NCBI GenBank assembly: GCA_033239525.1
Contig: BSYO01000016.1
Location: forward strand, 3,793,045 to 3,857,044
Length of the DNA stretch: 64,000 bases
Direction of reading: 5' to 3'
Origin: Nepenthes gracilis
Taxonomy: Eukaryota; Streptophyta; Magnoliopsida; Caryophyllales; Nepenthaceae
Shown: in pieces, positions 37,159 through 49,482 of the stretch
Position numbering within the stretch: position 1 is the stretch's first letter
Layout of the letters: each line of letters starts with the position of its first letter
Translations under genes and position numbers: made by a program
Notes under the pieces: generated by a model
Seen by the model: the letters and a program-made list of their open reading frames with translations, nothing else
Databases searched by the model: none
Told to the model about the DNA's origin: nothing

Positions 37159-37501
37159 ATGGATATCCCATGGAGGAGGTTCAATGGGAATAAAAATGTA
37201 CAATGCGACCAATTATTCTATACATCTTATCTCTTTGGTTAATTTTGAAGTGTGATGTTAGGGTGAGTTGTTATTCTTAATGAGGTCAAGGCATGAATTC
37301 TCACAGGGCATTGGTCACATGTGCTCTTGGCAGAATCACTTAAGTGCGACTTGTTGCAAGCCTATGATAAGGGGATTGGGATATTCTGTGTAGCTCTCAA
37401 CAGAATCAAGATACATGTTTGGCCATAAGCATCCATGTTTATTCTGCATGTGTGAGATAGTTGACATCCAGACAAAATGACCTAGTTCAAGATGTCAATA
37501 T

Positions 37502-37792
37502 CATTGATGCAAATATTGTTATTGGGGCCCTTTGATACCAATATTTTTCAATAACATGACGATATCGTGATATGCTTTTGTATCGACGATATATTGCAAT
37601 ATATCGATATACGACTAATATTTGTTTGATATATCGGTCGATATAATAATTATATCTGCTGATATGACCTTGCCAACTTATGATTTTTAAAATTTTTTTT
37701 TCTTCTGGTATATCTAATATTAATTTTTATTATTTATATGTTTGATACTAATATGTCCGGGATCGATACTGATATAGATTTTTTCATCCATG
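37502..37792 (-). mobile_element. GATATC-rich hAT-type MITE, copy 5, with perfect 8-bp TSD
   Basis: The 291-bp element runs from CATTGATGCAAATATTG to GATTTTTTCATCCATG. It is flanked by identical octamers GTCAATAT at 37494-37501 and 37793-37800. The interior includes GACGATATCGTGATATG and TGCAATATATCGATATACG. It is in reverse orientation relative to copies 1-3 and lies in the putative 5' intron of the RING-CH gene. Confidence 0.88.
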
Positions 37793-38360
37793 GTCAATAT
37801 GGTTTCCTCAAACTATTAATAATTACCATCTGATCAAATCTAGATGGTACCTATGCCTATTTCACTGTATGTAGTTGCCTTTCTCACTTTGTTTGTTAAA
37901 TTTTCTTTATATAGTAGTTTTTCAAAAGCATAAATTTTCTTTCCTTTATGCTATTGATTTTTTTGTTTTATTCTACAATTTTGGATGAGCTTTGGTGGAA
38001 ATTGCCTACTGAGTCATCTATATATAGTGGCTCTTAGTAGGTAGTTGCACACAATTTCAATAAGCAGTCTCATTTTTTGAAAAATATATTTTTCTATTAT
38101 TGTATATCTTACCTGCGATAATGCCGGGGAAAGGAGTAATTGTACTTCATTACTCTTTGTGGACTTGCATATAGATGAGCAATTATGCTACAGCTTAAGG
38201 GTCATATCTTGGGATCGATGGATAGCAGCTAGTACCTGCGCTCAGGCAAAATGGTCTTACGGTGGCGTCTTAGATGCGCTTCTACCATGGTTCTCATTTT
38301 CCTATTTTCTCTTACTATTAGATTTTCAATCAACCTTATCTTGGCCTCACATGGTGATGT

Positions 38361-38362
<2 letters not shown>

Positions 38363-38417
<55 letters not shown>
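38363..38417. repeat. (AG)n microsatellite
   Basis: About 27 uninterrupted AG units lie in the putative 5' intron of the RING-CH gene, followed by a G-rich purine stretch to about 38510. Confidence 0.95.
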
Positions 38418-38421
<4 letters not shown>

Positions 38422-39320
38422 TTGGGTGGAGGGGTTGAGGCAGCAGTGGCATTGGCAGTGGAAGTGGGGGCTGCTGTTTGGGTGGTGGGAGAGGGGGCTG
38501 TGGTGGGTGTTCTTTTTACTTGTTAGGCTTTTTCTATATTTTTTTAAGTTCTAAAACCGCAAGTATTTTTTTTTTCCCATTGCTTTGCCATGTGGCCAAA
38601 ATATGGAATATGTGAAAATTCCACCATGGGGTGACCAAGTGATGCTGGAATTTACTTAATTTTGTAAGAGCTCCTCTACTTCATAAAATTGGAATTATTT
38701 TAAATCTATAGAATAAAATTGAAACAATTGATTTCATAATAAAATTGAAGTTCTGCTCAAAGTTCATGAATTGATGTTTTATCTGTCTAATGGAGCACTT
38801 TTTCAGCATCTTGTTTCTTTCTTTATGTTGTTGGTGGAGCTGCTTCATCCGCCTGAGCAATCAATTCATTATCAGGATGAGCTGTGCCAATAACAAGTGT
38901 ATTAGTTCTTCTGAAGGAAGATACCAATGTTACTTTGTCTAGGGGAAGAGCATGCGTGCTTCAGATAATTTCTGGAGTTGTGTAAAGCAATTTTGCAGTA
39001 GACAAGTCTTTTCCATCTGGAAGAATTGATATTTGATAGGAATCAGGAAACATTTAATATGTATTTTGAAGGAGGTTTGGTTCTTCTTAGCAGTTGCTTC
39101 TATTTTTCTTTTGCGTAATGTAATTTAATTGGTTTCTATTCCTCTGTTGTTTCCAAATTCCAGAATCAACTTATGTTATTTCCAATTTACACTCTAAGTC
39201 TTTAGTTATTAAACACCTATGTAATCCAACCTTTGAATGCATTGAATTATGAGTGAAATAAAAGCTTTCTGAAATCATATTGCCTCATATCAAGATTTTG
39301 GATTTACTATCATTGACCAT

Positions 39321-39376
39321 CATATATATGTGTGTGTGCGTGCGCGCGCGCGCGTGTGTGTGTGTGTGTGTGTGTG
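39321..39376. repeat. Alternating purine-pyrimidine tract (AT, GT, CG)
   Basis: Fifty-six bases alternate strictly: an AT start, GT units, a CG core of about 14 bases, then a GT run. It lies about 275 bp before the acceptor of the first coding exon of the RING-CH gene. Confidence 0.95.
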
Positions 39377-39676
39377 TTTGAGATAGGACAGAACTAATGC
39401 TAGTTTTAGTTAATCCACCATTTTTGTGAGGCTTGAACTTGACTGCCTTTCTCTTTCAAGTGTTGACAGCATGGGTAGCTTTGCGGGAAATTTGGGTTTC
39501 TCTAGCTAACAGTGGTGGTATTTGAGGATCCAGTTTTTGTTTATATGTGGTTAAAGTTCTTATTCTTCTCGGACTCCTTGAATTTCGTTGTTATTTGATT
39601 GTCATCCCTATGTACCATGCCTCTTCATTCATGTGTAACTTTTCTTATACAGGTTTCTTTTTTGTTGACAATTGAG

Positions 39677-39751
39677 ATGATTGGTGGACATATGACAAGG
39701 AATGACGTGGATTGTTTGATCCTAATCTGGTACTCTTCGCAATGCAATTAG
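39677..39751 (+). promoter_or_regulatory. Overlapping upstream ORF before the RING-CH start
   Basis: If the exon begins at the acceptor 39651-39652, its first ATG is at 39677 and opens a 24-codon frame. That frame ends TAG at 39749-39751, seven bases past the main ATG in another frame. Such an overlap would lower initiation at the main start. This depends on the inferred exon border. Confidence 0.4.
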
Positions 39752-42700
39752 TAACAAATGGAAGTCCAGGTGAAGACAGTTCAGAAACAGACCCCATTTT
39801 ACCTCAGTCTCACCCTGTGGAAGAATATCATGAATCTACACCCCTTTGTGAAATTAGATCTGTCGAAGGGGATATTTCGGGTGTTAATGATGATTTGGAA
39901 AATATTGATGCCAATGAGAATTGTAGTCTGGTGATTGCAGAACCACCGCAATGCCGTATTTGCCTTGATAATGGAGGTCTTTACCAACCCATCGGACTTG
40001 TTATGCTTTTTTTTCCCCCTCCTGCATGTCAGCCTTTGAGGTTCCATTCATTTTCTTTTATCATGGGAATGTTTTAGGAGTGTTTGTTCTTTCTAACTTG
40101 AGATCTTGAGCAGCTTATTATGTTTTCTGTCTAATAAAGTTAGTAAATTGTGCCCTGGTGATAGGAGAACACTTAATCGCCCCCTGCCACTGCAAAGGAA
40201 CCCAAAAATATGTGCATAGATCATGTCTCGACAATTGGCGATCTACTAAGGTATGTTCCTTAATTGCCATCTTGCTGTTAGCGGAAGCAGCAAATTTACA
40301 CTATCTACAGCCCCAGTTGCAATATTGCAAGTGGTAGAATTCCTACCTTTCATAATAGTAGGTTTAATTCTCCTTGTGCTACATGTATGAGTTTCCTTAC
40401 CAATGAAAAAGGTGAAAAACCTACTTCCTGATGATTAAAATTCTTGGTGAAGTACAACGCATGATATCTATTGTTATAAAATGGTTCAAGGGTCGCGCTG
40501 TTGTTTGTGCGGTATGCATGAGTTGAGAAACATGTTTGTACTCTTTATAAGCAATTTCAACTTCTTATTGAGTTTCTTTACTATTTCAGGAGGGCTTTGC
40601 ATTTGCTCATTGTACAGAATGCCGCGCGAGGTTCATATTACGAGCAAATGTCCCATCTGATAGGTGGTGGTTGAGATTGAAATTTCAGTTCCTTGTTGCT
40701 AGAGATCATGCAGCCATTTTCATTGTCGTTCAGCTGGTATAGTAACACAGCCTCCTTCACCCAAACCCCTCTAATTTAAGGGTGTCTCTGGGATAACATG
40801 TCTCTAACCTTCTCAAAGCCTTACTTGAAGCAAATCCATCTGAACTTCGAAACAACAAACAAAAGAAAACTTTATTTTCAAATTTGTTGGCTGTCAAGCA
40901 TGTTGCTCTGAAGTCTGGAAAGCTTTTCTCATATATGCGAAATTGTAAAGTTCATGGGTGATAAAACATATTAAAGTGATCATGCAAAAAAGTGAAGATG
41001 TTTGATTTGGATTGTTGGCTACGGTAATTACTTGGAAAGTTAAATGCCCTGGTCATCTTTACTTTTATTATCATGTCTGCACCTTTTTTGTTTTAGTAAT
41101 GAAAATTCAGATTCTTTCTGCATATCCTAAAAAATTCAGGTTCACTAAACTCCCTCATTATGGTGTACTGGCATAATGTGTACCAAATATGGTTTTGATA
41201 ATCCTGATAAATAATTACATTTTTCTGTGTACCGTGAATTGGGCAATGCACATCAGATAGCAAACCTAGTAACTTTGGGGTTGTTGCGCTGCTAAAATAT
41301 TTAGAAGCAATTTCTTAAACATTGTTATTGGGTAGGATGCTTGTAACCTAATTATTATTATGGTTCAAATGAAGTTCAACCCTTTGTGTCTCATGGGAAG
41401 GGTTCCTTTGCTTGTTTATTTTACTCTCTTTCTTCTTTTCCACCTGCAACAATTAAAAACATTATAGACTCTTATTTTATTAGATTGGGATCACTTGCCT
41501 TTATTTATTTATCTGACACGAAATGTAAATATTGCCTCTCATGAAGATTTATATGACACAATTAACATGTATATGACATGTATATATGCTAACTAAATCA
41601 ATATTATTTCCTACTAGATGTGGGTACAGATTTATTCTATGTGCCATATGGACGCAATTCGCTCTAGTTATTTCCTTGTTAGGTATGGTCTTTATGAAAT
41701 TTCTAAGAAGTGTTTGCTGCAGATTGTTGCCTTATTAGGTTTGCTTGTGTACAAGTTTTACGGCGAAGAACTGCGAGAAATGTTTGGCTACGAGGAGCAC
41801 CCATATGGATTCTATGCAATGGCTGGTATGGTAGTTGCTCTTTTCTTACTAAAGTACCAAGAGTGAAATTCATTATTTGTCCATCTTATGTACCTTTTGG
41901 TAATTGATCTGTGTTCCAATTGCCTGTGCTATGTCTTATACTAAAAGGGATGCCTTCACATTGAAATAAATAAGATGCATGGTCTATTTGTTATATAGAG
42001 AACATACGTTGAGCCTTTATGTGTGCTATGAACTTGACCATGCATGAAATTATCTTCGGATACATTGGATTCTCTTCCTGCAGTCATCTGACTATACATG
42101 CTATGTCAACGATCTATATCACTGAATATTTTTGCTTTCTGTAATCGACATTCTTGCACTCCACTATGCTACTTCAGTCCCTAGTTGACTCTACTTTGTT
42201 TCTTTCTGTCTATATAGTAATATAAATTACTTGGTATATCGAGGGCGAGATTTGGTGCAACAGGAAACTTGTGTTGATTTAAACCATGGGAACAATTACT
42301 ATGCAATGAATTAGTAGGACTATATGCATCTGATTATCTCCATACCACACGATATGGGACTTGGGGCCACCCCTATCATTGTTGGGCAATCACCCTGAGG
42401 TTGGATAAATGTGCTACTGGCCATAATGGTGTCTTCTGGAGTTACAATGGTATTTGGTTAGTATTATAGTATGGAATCAAAATATCTGGAGTATACACTA
42501 GTATCACTCCTTTTTTTTATTTAAATCAGTATGTTTGTTGAACTGTGAAGTCTTTTCTTGGTGTGGACTGTGGAATAACACATGGAATTTAGATATAAGT
42601 GCTAATAATATTAACTGTTTCTTTCAGTCCTCAGAACTGTATGAAAGAAGCATCTCTCTACTGTGAATAGTGTCCATTTATTTGCAGGATTCACATCCAA

Positions 42701-43976
42701 CTTCTGTGAAAAGTGTCCATATATGGTTTTTCTTATCCACCAAGCGTCTTCAGAAATTGTTGTCTTTATTTGTGTGTGTAAACAAGTAAGACTCACATTT
42801 CTATACACTCCCTCACCAGTATGCTAAGTTCTTGTATTGCATGACTGCTATGAGCTTGAGCTAATGTTGATTTTGGGTCTTACCTATTAGAGAAAACATA
42901 TTTCTGAATTAATAAGGTAGCACAGTGCATGAGGCTTCCCACATGATGGGCTCTGTGTAGGTTTGAGTATATCTGACCCTTTCCTTTGATGCCGAGAGGC
43001 TATTTTTATAATTTGAGTCCAAATAATTATTCTTGCATTTGAACATATTCCTCACATCATTCAACTAAGCATTTTTTTGATATTGATTCTCAGTGATAAA
43101 TACTTATTTATGCTCTTTAGAAGAATCTTTGTAGTCAGACATTAACTGCATATATCCCTTGCATAACTTTGCAGTTTTGGCTATTGTTTTGGTGGGTTTG
43201 CTCTATGGTTTTTTCATAGCCATTATATGTGGACAGAGGATCAATGAACGCCACTATCATGTGCTTGCCAAGCAAGAATTAACAAAGGTTTGGAACCTGA
43301 CTCTTGAGGAATGTTTTATTTCCAGACTTGTCGGTTGAAAAATATAACTGCACTTCAAATGCAAGTCTGTGAAACTGGGATGAGAATATTAGAGACAATA
43401 TTCTAACAATTGAATGAAAATTTTTAATGATGTTTTCATCAATAGCTTATTAGTTTGATTGAGGTAAACCATATGCTAGCTACATTATGCCTTAAAAGAA
43501 ACTTCTAGGATGATTATTGTACTGCGAGTGCTAATGCAGTTCTACATCTTTTAACTGATATGGTTGGAGGATAATGGTTTGTACTTCCTATGCTCCATTT
43601 TGATCTTGTATGGTGCTTAAATGGGATTCGAACGGGTACTAGTACTAACTCAAAGCCATTATTTAGTCATTTTTTATGCACTTTTAGACCAACGCTGTTG
43701 AAGGCTGAGAGGACTATTGTAACTCTGCTGTATCTTTTCTTCATATTCAGCATCTGTTCTGCTTTCTTTGCTGCTTTGTATCTGTCACTGGAACTGAAGG
43801 GCATTTTATTTCAGTTGATACTTTCTAGATTGCTGATCTTGTTAAATTCTCTTCTGTTGGCTTCTTTTGTTATTTATCATTTGCAGGAGTATGTTGTGGA
43901 AGACCGAGAAACTGAAGATATCCCTGAACTTGGAGCCAGCCACGTATCAGAGCTCAGGATGTTGGGCCTTTATTGA
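39742..43976 (+). CDS. RING-CH (MARCH-type) membrane E3 ubiquitin ligase
   Basis: Six coding exons: 39742-39976, 40165-40250, 40590-40736, 41723-41825, 43175-43287 and 43887-43976; all GT-AG with matching phases, giving 257 residues. The C4HC3 RING-CH set is complete: C71, C74, C86, C88, H96, C99, C115 and C118 (CRIC, PCHC, VHRSC, HCTEC). Two hydrophobic segments follow, at about 147-171 and 188-212, then a hydrophilic tail ending LGASHVSELRMLGLY, a conserved C-terminus in plant homologues such as the At1g11020/At1g50440 type. Family members are membrane-bound E3 ligases that use the RING-CH domain to recruit E2 enzymes; the substrate is unknown. The start was chosen because TGA at 39703 closes the frame upstream and 39742 is the first in-frame ATG. 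The first coding exon probably begins at 39653. Confidence 0.92.
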
Positions 43977-44865
43977 ACCGAGCATTTAAGCCTTTCAATA
44001 GGTACCTGTAAGAAGTTCCTTCTTGTTATTTATTTGCCTGTTGTAGCTTCCTCGATAATGTATGTATCACAATCTCCTACTTTTAATGTTTTCTATTGCT
44101 CGTGGCATGACTTGATTCATTCATGTGTTTTCTTCTCAAGTTGGCTTTTGCTTCACTGGGGTCTGCATAAACAGCCTCTCACTAGAAGTTTGTGCTAAAA
44201 ACTGAGTTTATAATGTGTCTATTTGAGGATGGCTGAAAATAGACCTAGTGAGGGGGTTTGCAGATAGGGCACTTCCACTGAAGATATTGGTGGGAGCAGC
44301 AAAAAAGAATCTGCATTGGCGAGTTGGGATTTGGAATTGAGTGGACTTGTGTTTGAGATGCATTTCTTTGTAGAAAATAATGTAGTGATATTAAATGGGC
44401 TGTGTTGGGCTGACACAGCATGTTTATATTACGGGTCTTTCTTGGCACTTCATGGGATTTATATGTCCCAATCCAGCACGACACGTGGCCCATGCTGTGC
44501 TGGGCCGGGCATTCCTAAAGGCGTGCCATGCCATGGCACGGCATGGCCTATATTTAAAAAACATAAAAAATATTAAAAAATAAAATTATACAAAATATTA
44601 TTAAAAAATATCATATTTTATTTATTTTGTCAAATAAATTTTATATTATAATTTAAAAAATTAGAAAAAAACTCATCAAATAATGACTCTGTTATTTTTA
44701 GGCTACTATTATTGTTTCTAGAGTTTTCCTCTTCATTGGAACTAAAAATGGTTGGATTTCTGATGTGACATTCTGCATCTGGCTAATCTTTGAAAAGGAA
44801 GCACATTTCTACGATTTTTAGTATCATCTTGTTTTTTTTGTTAACTACTTGACCCCTAATATTGA

Positions 44866-44923
44866 AGGTAATTCTGATGACACTGTACTTGTTGGTGGGG
44901 CTAAATGGCCTCGTGCCATTGAT
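44866..44923 (+). other. Exon-like segment inside the hAT element
   Basis: An open stretch reading NSDDTVLVGGAKWPRAID ends at a strong donor, GAT then GTAAGTA. It lies on the strand opposite to the transposase. It may be a captured host gene fragment or chance; I do not recognise the protein. Confidence 0.25.
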
Positions 44924-46299
44924 GTAAGTAGGAGAAATGTGTGTTCTTTAGCCTTTTATCAATCCAAAATTTAAAACTCTGAACTGCTACTTGTAATTTT
45001 GGAAATGTTGTCTGACTGTAAGTAGTAAATATGTTCAACTAGTGTTACATTTTTACTAACCGTCTGTACTTCATGTCAAGTCTATACCAACAAAAGTAAA
45101 TCTCGTTGGCCATTTCTGCTATCACTTCTATTGTTGGAGTGGACAATTTTGGTATTGATTGTGGTGCATACAAGCTTTACATTGTATGCAAGTTGTAATA
45201 AAAATGGGCCTTCATTTTTTTTTGTGTTGTTGGTCATGCCCATGTTATGAAAATCTTCAAGACACATATATGCCTCATATAAATTTACGTGGGAGTCCAT
45301 AATTGTGGCAAGGTAGGCTAGTATTTAAGGATTTCTCCAATATTTTTAATTTTTTTTTTGAAAAATAATTGAATATAATATTAATAAATATGTTATTTTT
45401 AATAATTTTAATATTTACTCAAAATTATTTATTTAAATTTTATATAATATGTTTACTTCTATCATTGATATTATATAGTGAAAATCATAATCTTCCTAAA
45501 AAAGATGAATCATGTTTGTAAATGACTATAATTGACTTAACAGTATATTTTGGGTGGTGTAATGGGCATCTATGAGTTCGTTAGTAGTAAAATAAAATGT
45601 TTTTAAAAAATGTTTAATCGTTTCAACCATCTTTCAATCAATATTTATAATTAATTTAACCGTTGGTTGTTTTCGTGGTGAAAGATGTTTAAAACAAAAC
45701 GAAAAGGATACGTGGTTTCTAGTTTTTGGAACGTTGAGTTTCATCTTGTTAGGCAATTGATCTTTATTTTATTGTAGCGAATTTGTTTTGTTTGCACAAT
45801 ATTTTGAATTATTGCTCTCAAAAAAATGTTATAATAAGGAAAATAATATTCTTTATTTTCTCCACATAAGGAGAAATAAACTAAAAAACATCTTTAACAT
45901 AAAGGTTAATAATATGATTTAAATTAAAATGTGATTTAAATTAAAAAATGTGATTTAAATTAAAAAATGTGATTTAAATAAAGAAATGGTAGAATTACTA
46001 TTTGAAGTATTATCAAAAGTAATAGAAAAAATCTTATTAAATATTTTAAATTTATTTATAATAACATTAATAGTTTTAAAAATTGCGGAAGTAGTGTATG
46101 GTGGCTTAAAAATTGTAAAACTAATAATTCTTATTTGTAATTCTTAATTTTTTGAAATCCAATATGATGTAGCACAACTATAAGGTAAATTATTATTTGA
46201 TGACCATACATCACTAGTTAAAAAAAATTAGATTTTATGTGTATTAATTTAGAAATTAATTGTTGTTTAAATTATTAAAAATGGCAAATAGCCTCACCT

Positions 46300-46640
46300 T
46301 TAACAGTTTGTCGAGATATGTTTATATACTTAGGTTGTAAGCATTTCTACACGTACTTTTCAAACTTGTAGTCTTTCACTATGGGAAAAGAACTCTTCGA
46401 TTGAACTATACATTCTGCTAGTCCCTCTTGATTTAGCCACTGGTCATATAGAAAAACTTTTGATCTTACATTATCTGAAAATTTTAGTTTAATTTGAGTT
46501 GAAGACAATTGTTATCTCTCATATATTTTTGCGTATCTTTTCAAGTGTCCTATGTTCTTAAACTTTTTGCACGTATAATTTTTTTTAATATTTTTTTACA
46601 AATAGCCTGTTCTTGACTGTTAACTAATTTAATTGTAAAA
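46300..46640 (-). pseudogene. hAT transposase N-terminal remnant (BED finger)
   Basis: The conserved order is kept: charged linker, AICK, zinc-finger His region GHLKRYAK, then the SFPIV...F...QP block ending SRQTVKGEAI. Stops interrupt it at several places, so it is non-functional. Confidence 0.65.
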
Positions 46641-47315
46641 TATTTTCATACATTATTAGAACGTTTTTTGGGGCTAGGTCAGAATTAGATGTAGCAGTGG
46701 TATTTTGGCTAAAATTAGGTTGTGATTCTAATATTTTAGAACCTCAATTAGTGTGTATGTGATATAATTGGTATGAAAGTATTAGAATAGTTTTTTCATG
46801 TTCCTTCATTATCGAAATTAAAAAAATTATATTTTATAATTCATAATTAACTTATAAAATGATAATATTAATATATAAATTACATATAAAAATTACTAAA
46901 TTATATAAATATATCAGTAAGTATTACATTAGTATTACTTATTATACTATGAGAAAGTAGAGAGTAGAGAGAGAAAGTTGAACATTTGTGTGTGTGGGGG
47001 AGGGGGTATATATAGATTTTTTTTAATATTAATTTTTTTAAAAATTTTTTTGAGGGCAACTGTCATTTTGACTACTGCCCCCACCTCATTCACTGTGCTC
47101 CCCCATGCCAAATGTCACATGACCGTTAGCAAATAAAAAAAATACGTGCTGAGGCACGGCCTGCAGGCCACCTACCGCGTGGCCTGATACCGTCCGAAGT
47201 ATTGGGCCATGTTATGCACAGCCCAACACTGTTCACTACTGTCTGTGCTTAGCACAGCTAATGGCAGGCTGGGCCATGCAGTGCCACCGATGAAACGACT
47301 TATTTAACATCTCTA

Positions 47316-47680
47316 ACAAAAAGCATCCTATTCTCATAACCCCTGTCGAGGGTTTGATTCAATTGTTATTAAATTGTAGGCGGCTATTGCTGATTCAATG
47401 TTCATTTAGTTAAGACCTGTTTGAGTGCGTAAGTTGATGTCAAGTAAAAATCTGGGAAGGGGAGAGTGGCTAGGCCGACATTGCCTAAGGTTTGCCTTTC
47501 TGTTGGGCTTCATTCCATCAGCCTCTTTGGTTTGATGTACATATTATAATACATTATATGGTGCCGACCATAGTTACTGCCTTACCAGGTTTCTCAAACC
47601 TCTTCGTGTCTGCATGGTGATGCAACAAAGTAGCCTCTTTTACTTGCTTTGATTACACAGAAATACAAGAGCAAGAAGGA
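47316..47680. other. Spacer right of the hAT element
   Basis: No gene was recognised. The GC content is moderate and the reading frames are short. Confidence 0.35.
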
Positions 47681-48250
47681 TTAATTCTGATTTCTGTAAA
47701 AACAGAGGGATACAGACTGTGGAAGAGGATTCTGTAGAGCAGAAGAGGAACTTTGTTTGGAGAATTTGCTACCTACTTTATTCATTCATTACATATCTCT
47801 TCTCTCACACAGCAGGATTATTTATGGCATTGCAACTAAAGAATACATAACGTAAATGTGATGAAACAAACAGCAACTAACAACTTGCACAACATTAACA
47901 ACTATGTAACTGAATTAAAGATCCTAGGGTAGCTAATGTATAGTGAAGATGTGGGATTGCAGATCTGTCATGCTGCTTTTGCCGATCTGTTGCTTATGTT
48001 GGTGATCCTGGTGCTGCATCTTCATTGGCTGAGCTGTTGTGCTGATAATCAGCCCTTGATTGCTCATTGCTGCCTCTGTCTTAATGCTTCAGTAATTTGT
48101 GCTGCTTCTATTGTTCAGCTGCTGTGCTGTTTTCTTCTTCTTCTGATTCAGCTTTCGTAATTGGTTGCTGCAGCTGTTGTTGCTCCTACTGATGTTGCTT
48201 TTGATCCTTTCAGCTATAGTAACTTCATGCCCCCATTATGCTACTGTTTT
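47681..48250 (-). mobile_element. Probable LTR-retrotransposon fragment, CAG/CTG-rich
   Basis: On the minus strand the segment carries many CAG and AAC triplets (Gln/Asn/Ser-rich if translated). It then leads into GAGATATGTAATGAATGAAT and TAAAGTAGG, reminiscent of a copia LTR. No paired LTR or recognisable domain confirms it. Confidence 0.3.
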
Positions 48251-49050
48251 GCTCACCTCGAATATGGTTCTTGATTGCGTGTCACATAAAACCCTTTATA
48301 TTTTTCTCTTGTTGATTGAGAATCGTGTTTGAGGCTACTGCTAGACCAGGTGTTCTGGAGGTGGACGTTTTACCTATGGTGTTAACATACTAATTATGCA
48401 TAAACATGCTTCCCTTAATGCATCTGAGAGATGGTGCAATGTAGGCCTAAATTAAGCCATGTAGTAGGCCTAACTGTGATTTTTCTCTACTGGATGTTGA
48501 GATTCTTCTTGGGCTACAAAGAAAGTTGCTTAATTACATTGCTATAATGTGGACTATTTTGTTTTAGACGTGAATTTTGATAGAACAACAGGCTTTATAA
48601 GGTTGCCAATGGCACTTACTCGGTATAATTCATGCATTCATGTACAAACCTGTGCAGACAAAGTAACATGAATATCTCCGGCACTCAAGTCTATTTCCAT
48701 CAGCCGGCCTAGTTGAACATCCAATTTTAAGAAGAAAAATTCTCTTAGTCATGCAAATATGCTGCTGTTTTTCAAGTAACGTTACATGGCCATCTTTCAG
48801 ACACTAATTTTGACATGAAGTCTCATCCTTTCATCTACTTTGCGTGGCTCCATTAGTGTGGATGGATGGATGGCTGAGATTCCACGTTGCCTGACAGTGT
48901 CCACAAAGCACTTATTATTATTATTATTATTATTTTTGGGTGCTTTGCTAATTCATATCTTTCTGATTAGATAATCTGACCACCCTTTGGTGCCATCGAG
49001 AGAAGAGGATAGATGTGTTATCATCAAGTGCGTGCCAAGAGTCATTTTCA
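48251..49050. other. Non-coding stretch, origin unclear
   Basis: No gene was recognised. It contains an (ATT)n microsatellite at 48909-48933. Confidence 0.35.
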
Positions 49051-49168
49051 GGTTCTATCTCAGCCATGGCTAGCAACCCGAGCCACACTTGATGAATTTA
49101 CAGCATGCTTGTTCCCCTCGATACCTGACTTTCTGAAGAACGTCACAGCTACATTACCTCAAACAGAT
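49051..49168 (+). other. Orphan exon-like segment
   Basis: After TCATTTTCAG an open stretch reads VLSQPWLATRATLDEFTACL, then FPSIPDFLKNVTATLPQTDT, and ends at a strong donor, GATAC then GTATGT. The composition and both splice sites look like a real internal exon. I do not recognise the family and no partner exon is visible nearby. Confidence 0.35.
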
Positions 49169-49482
49169 ACGTATGTCTTTCCTAATACATAGAGTGAGAT
49201 TTGTTTTCTAATTCATACTGAGAGGCTGACTTATTATGGTTATTTTAATCCAGAAAAAAATCTTAAAAAAAAAAGAGTTAAAGAAATGACAGTGTAGCGG
49301 CTCATTGGTTAGTTTTTCAATTGAACTTCATTGAATTGCTTGTCTCATGTACTGTAATCCTCTCCTTTTTTGGTACAAGGTGTCCGGAATTTGTGTGTTC
49401 TGATATAATCATGTACTTAATTTGACCAAATTTCTTATTCTGTGTGGAGATCATAGAGCAAAATATTGGAGGCCATGTAAAA

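Larger units (their letters stand above)
44383..47315 (-). mobile_element. Decayed hAT transposon
   Basis: The ends are imperfectly inverted: TAGTGATATTAAATGGGCTG on the left and TAGAGATGTTAAATAAGTCG inverted on the right. Next to each end is a GC-rich block of repeated GGCACGGC/GGGCC-type words (44440-44545 and 47145-47290), the subterminal repeat style of plant hAT elements. On the minus strand, 46640-46300 encodes a degraded BED zinc finger (VNSQEQAICKK, GHLKRYAK) and the segment after it (VFLYDQWLNQEGLAECIVQS, SFPIVKDYKFEKYV), as in hAT transposases. The dimerisation domain is not visible. No convincing 8-bp duplication was found. The element lies just 3' of the RING-CH gene. Confidence 0.72.

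Noticed and set aside
38251..38526. 91-codon ORF rich in Arg-Glu
   Set aside because: It is a translation of the (AG)n microsatellite and the adjoining purine tract.
43590..43680. Possible minus-strand tRNA (GTTCGAATCCC)
   Set aside because: The B-box-like word is present, but no A box or pairing stems occur at the required distance.
43590..43886. In-frame extension upstream of the last RING-CH exon
   Set aside because: The frame is open by chance. Protein continuity from exon 5 (KQELTK) to EYVVED and the TTTGCAG acceptor at 43886 fix the exon start.
47936..48160. 74-codon plus-strand ORF, Leu/Cys-rich
   Set aside because: It is a reading of a CTG/TTG-biased stretch. The minus strand (CAG-rich) is the more plausible sense of this retroelement-like region.
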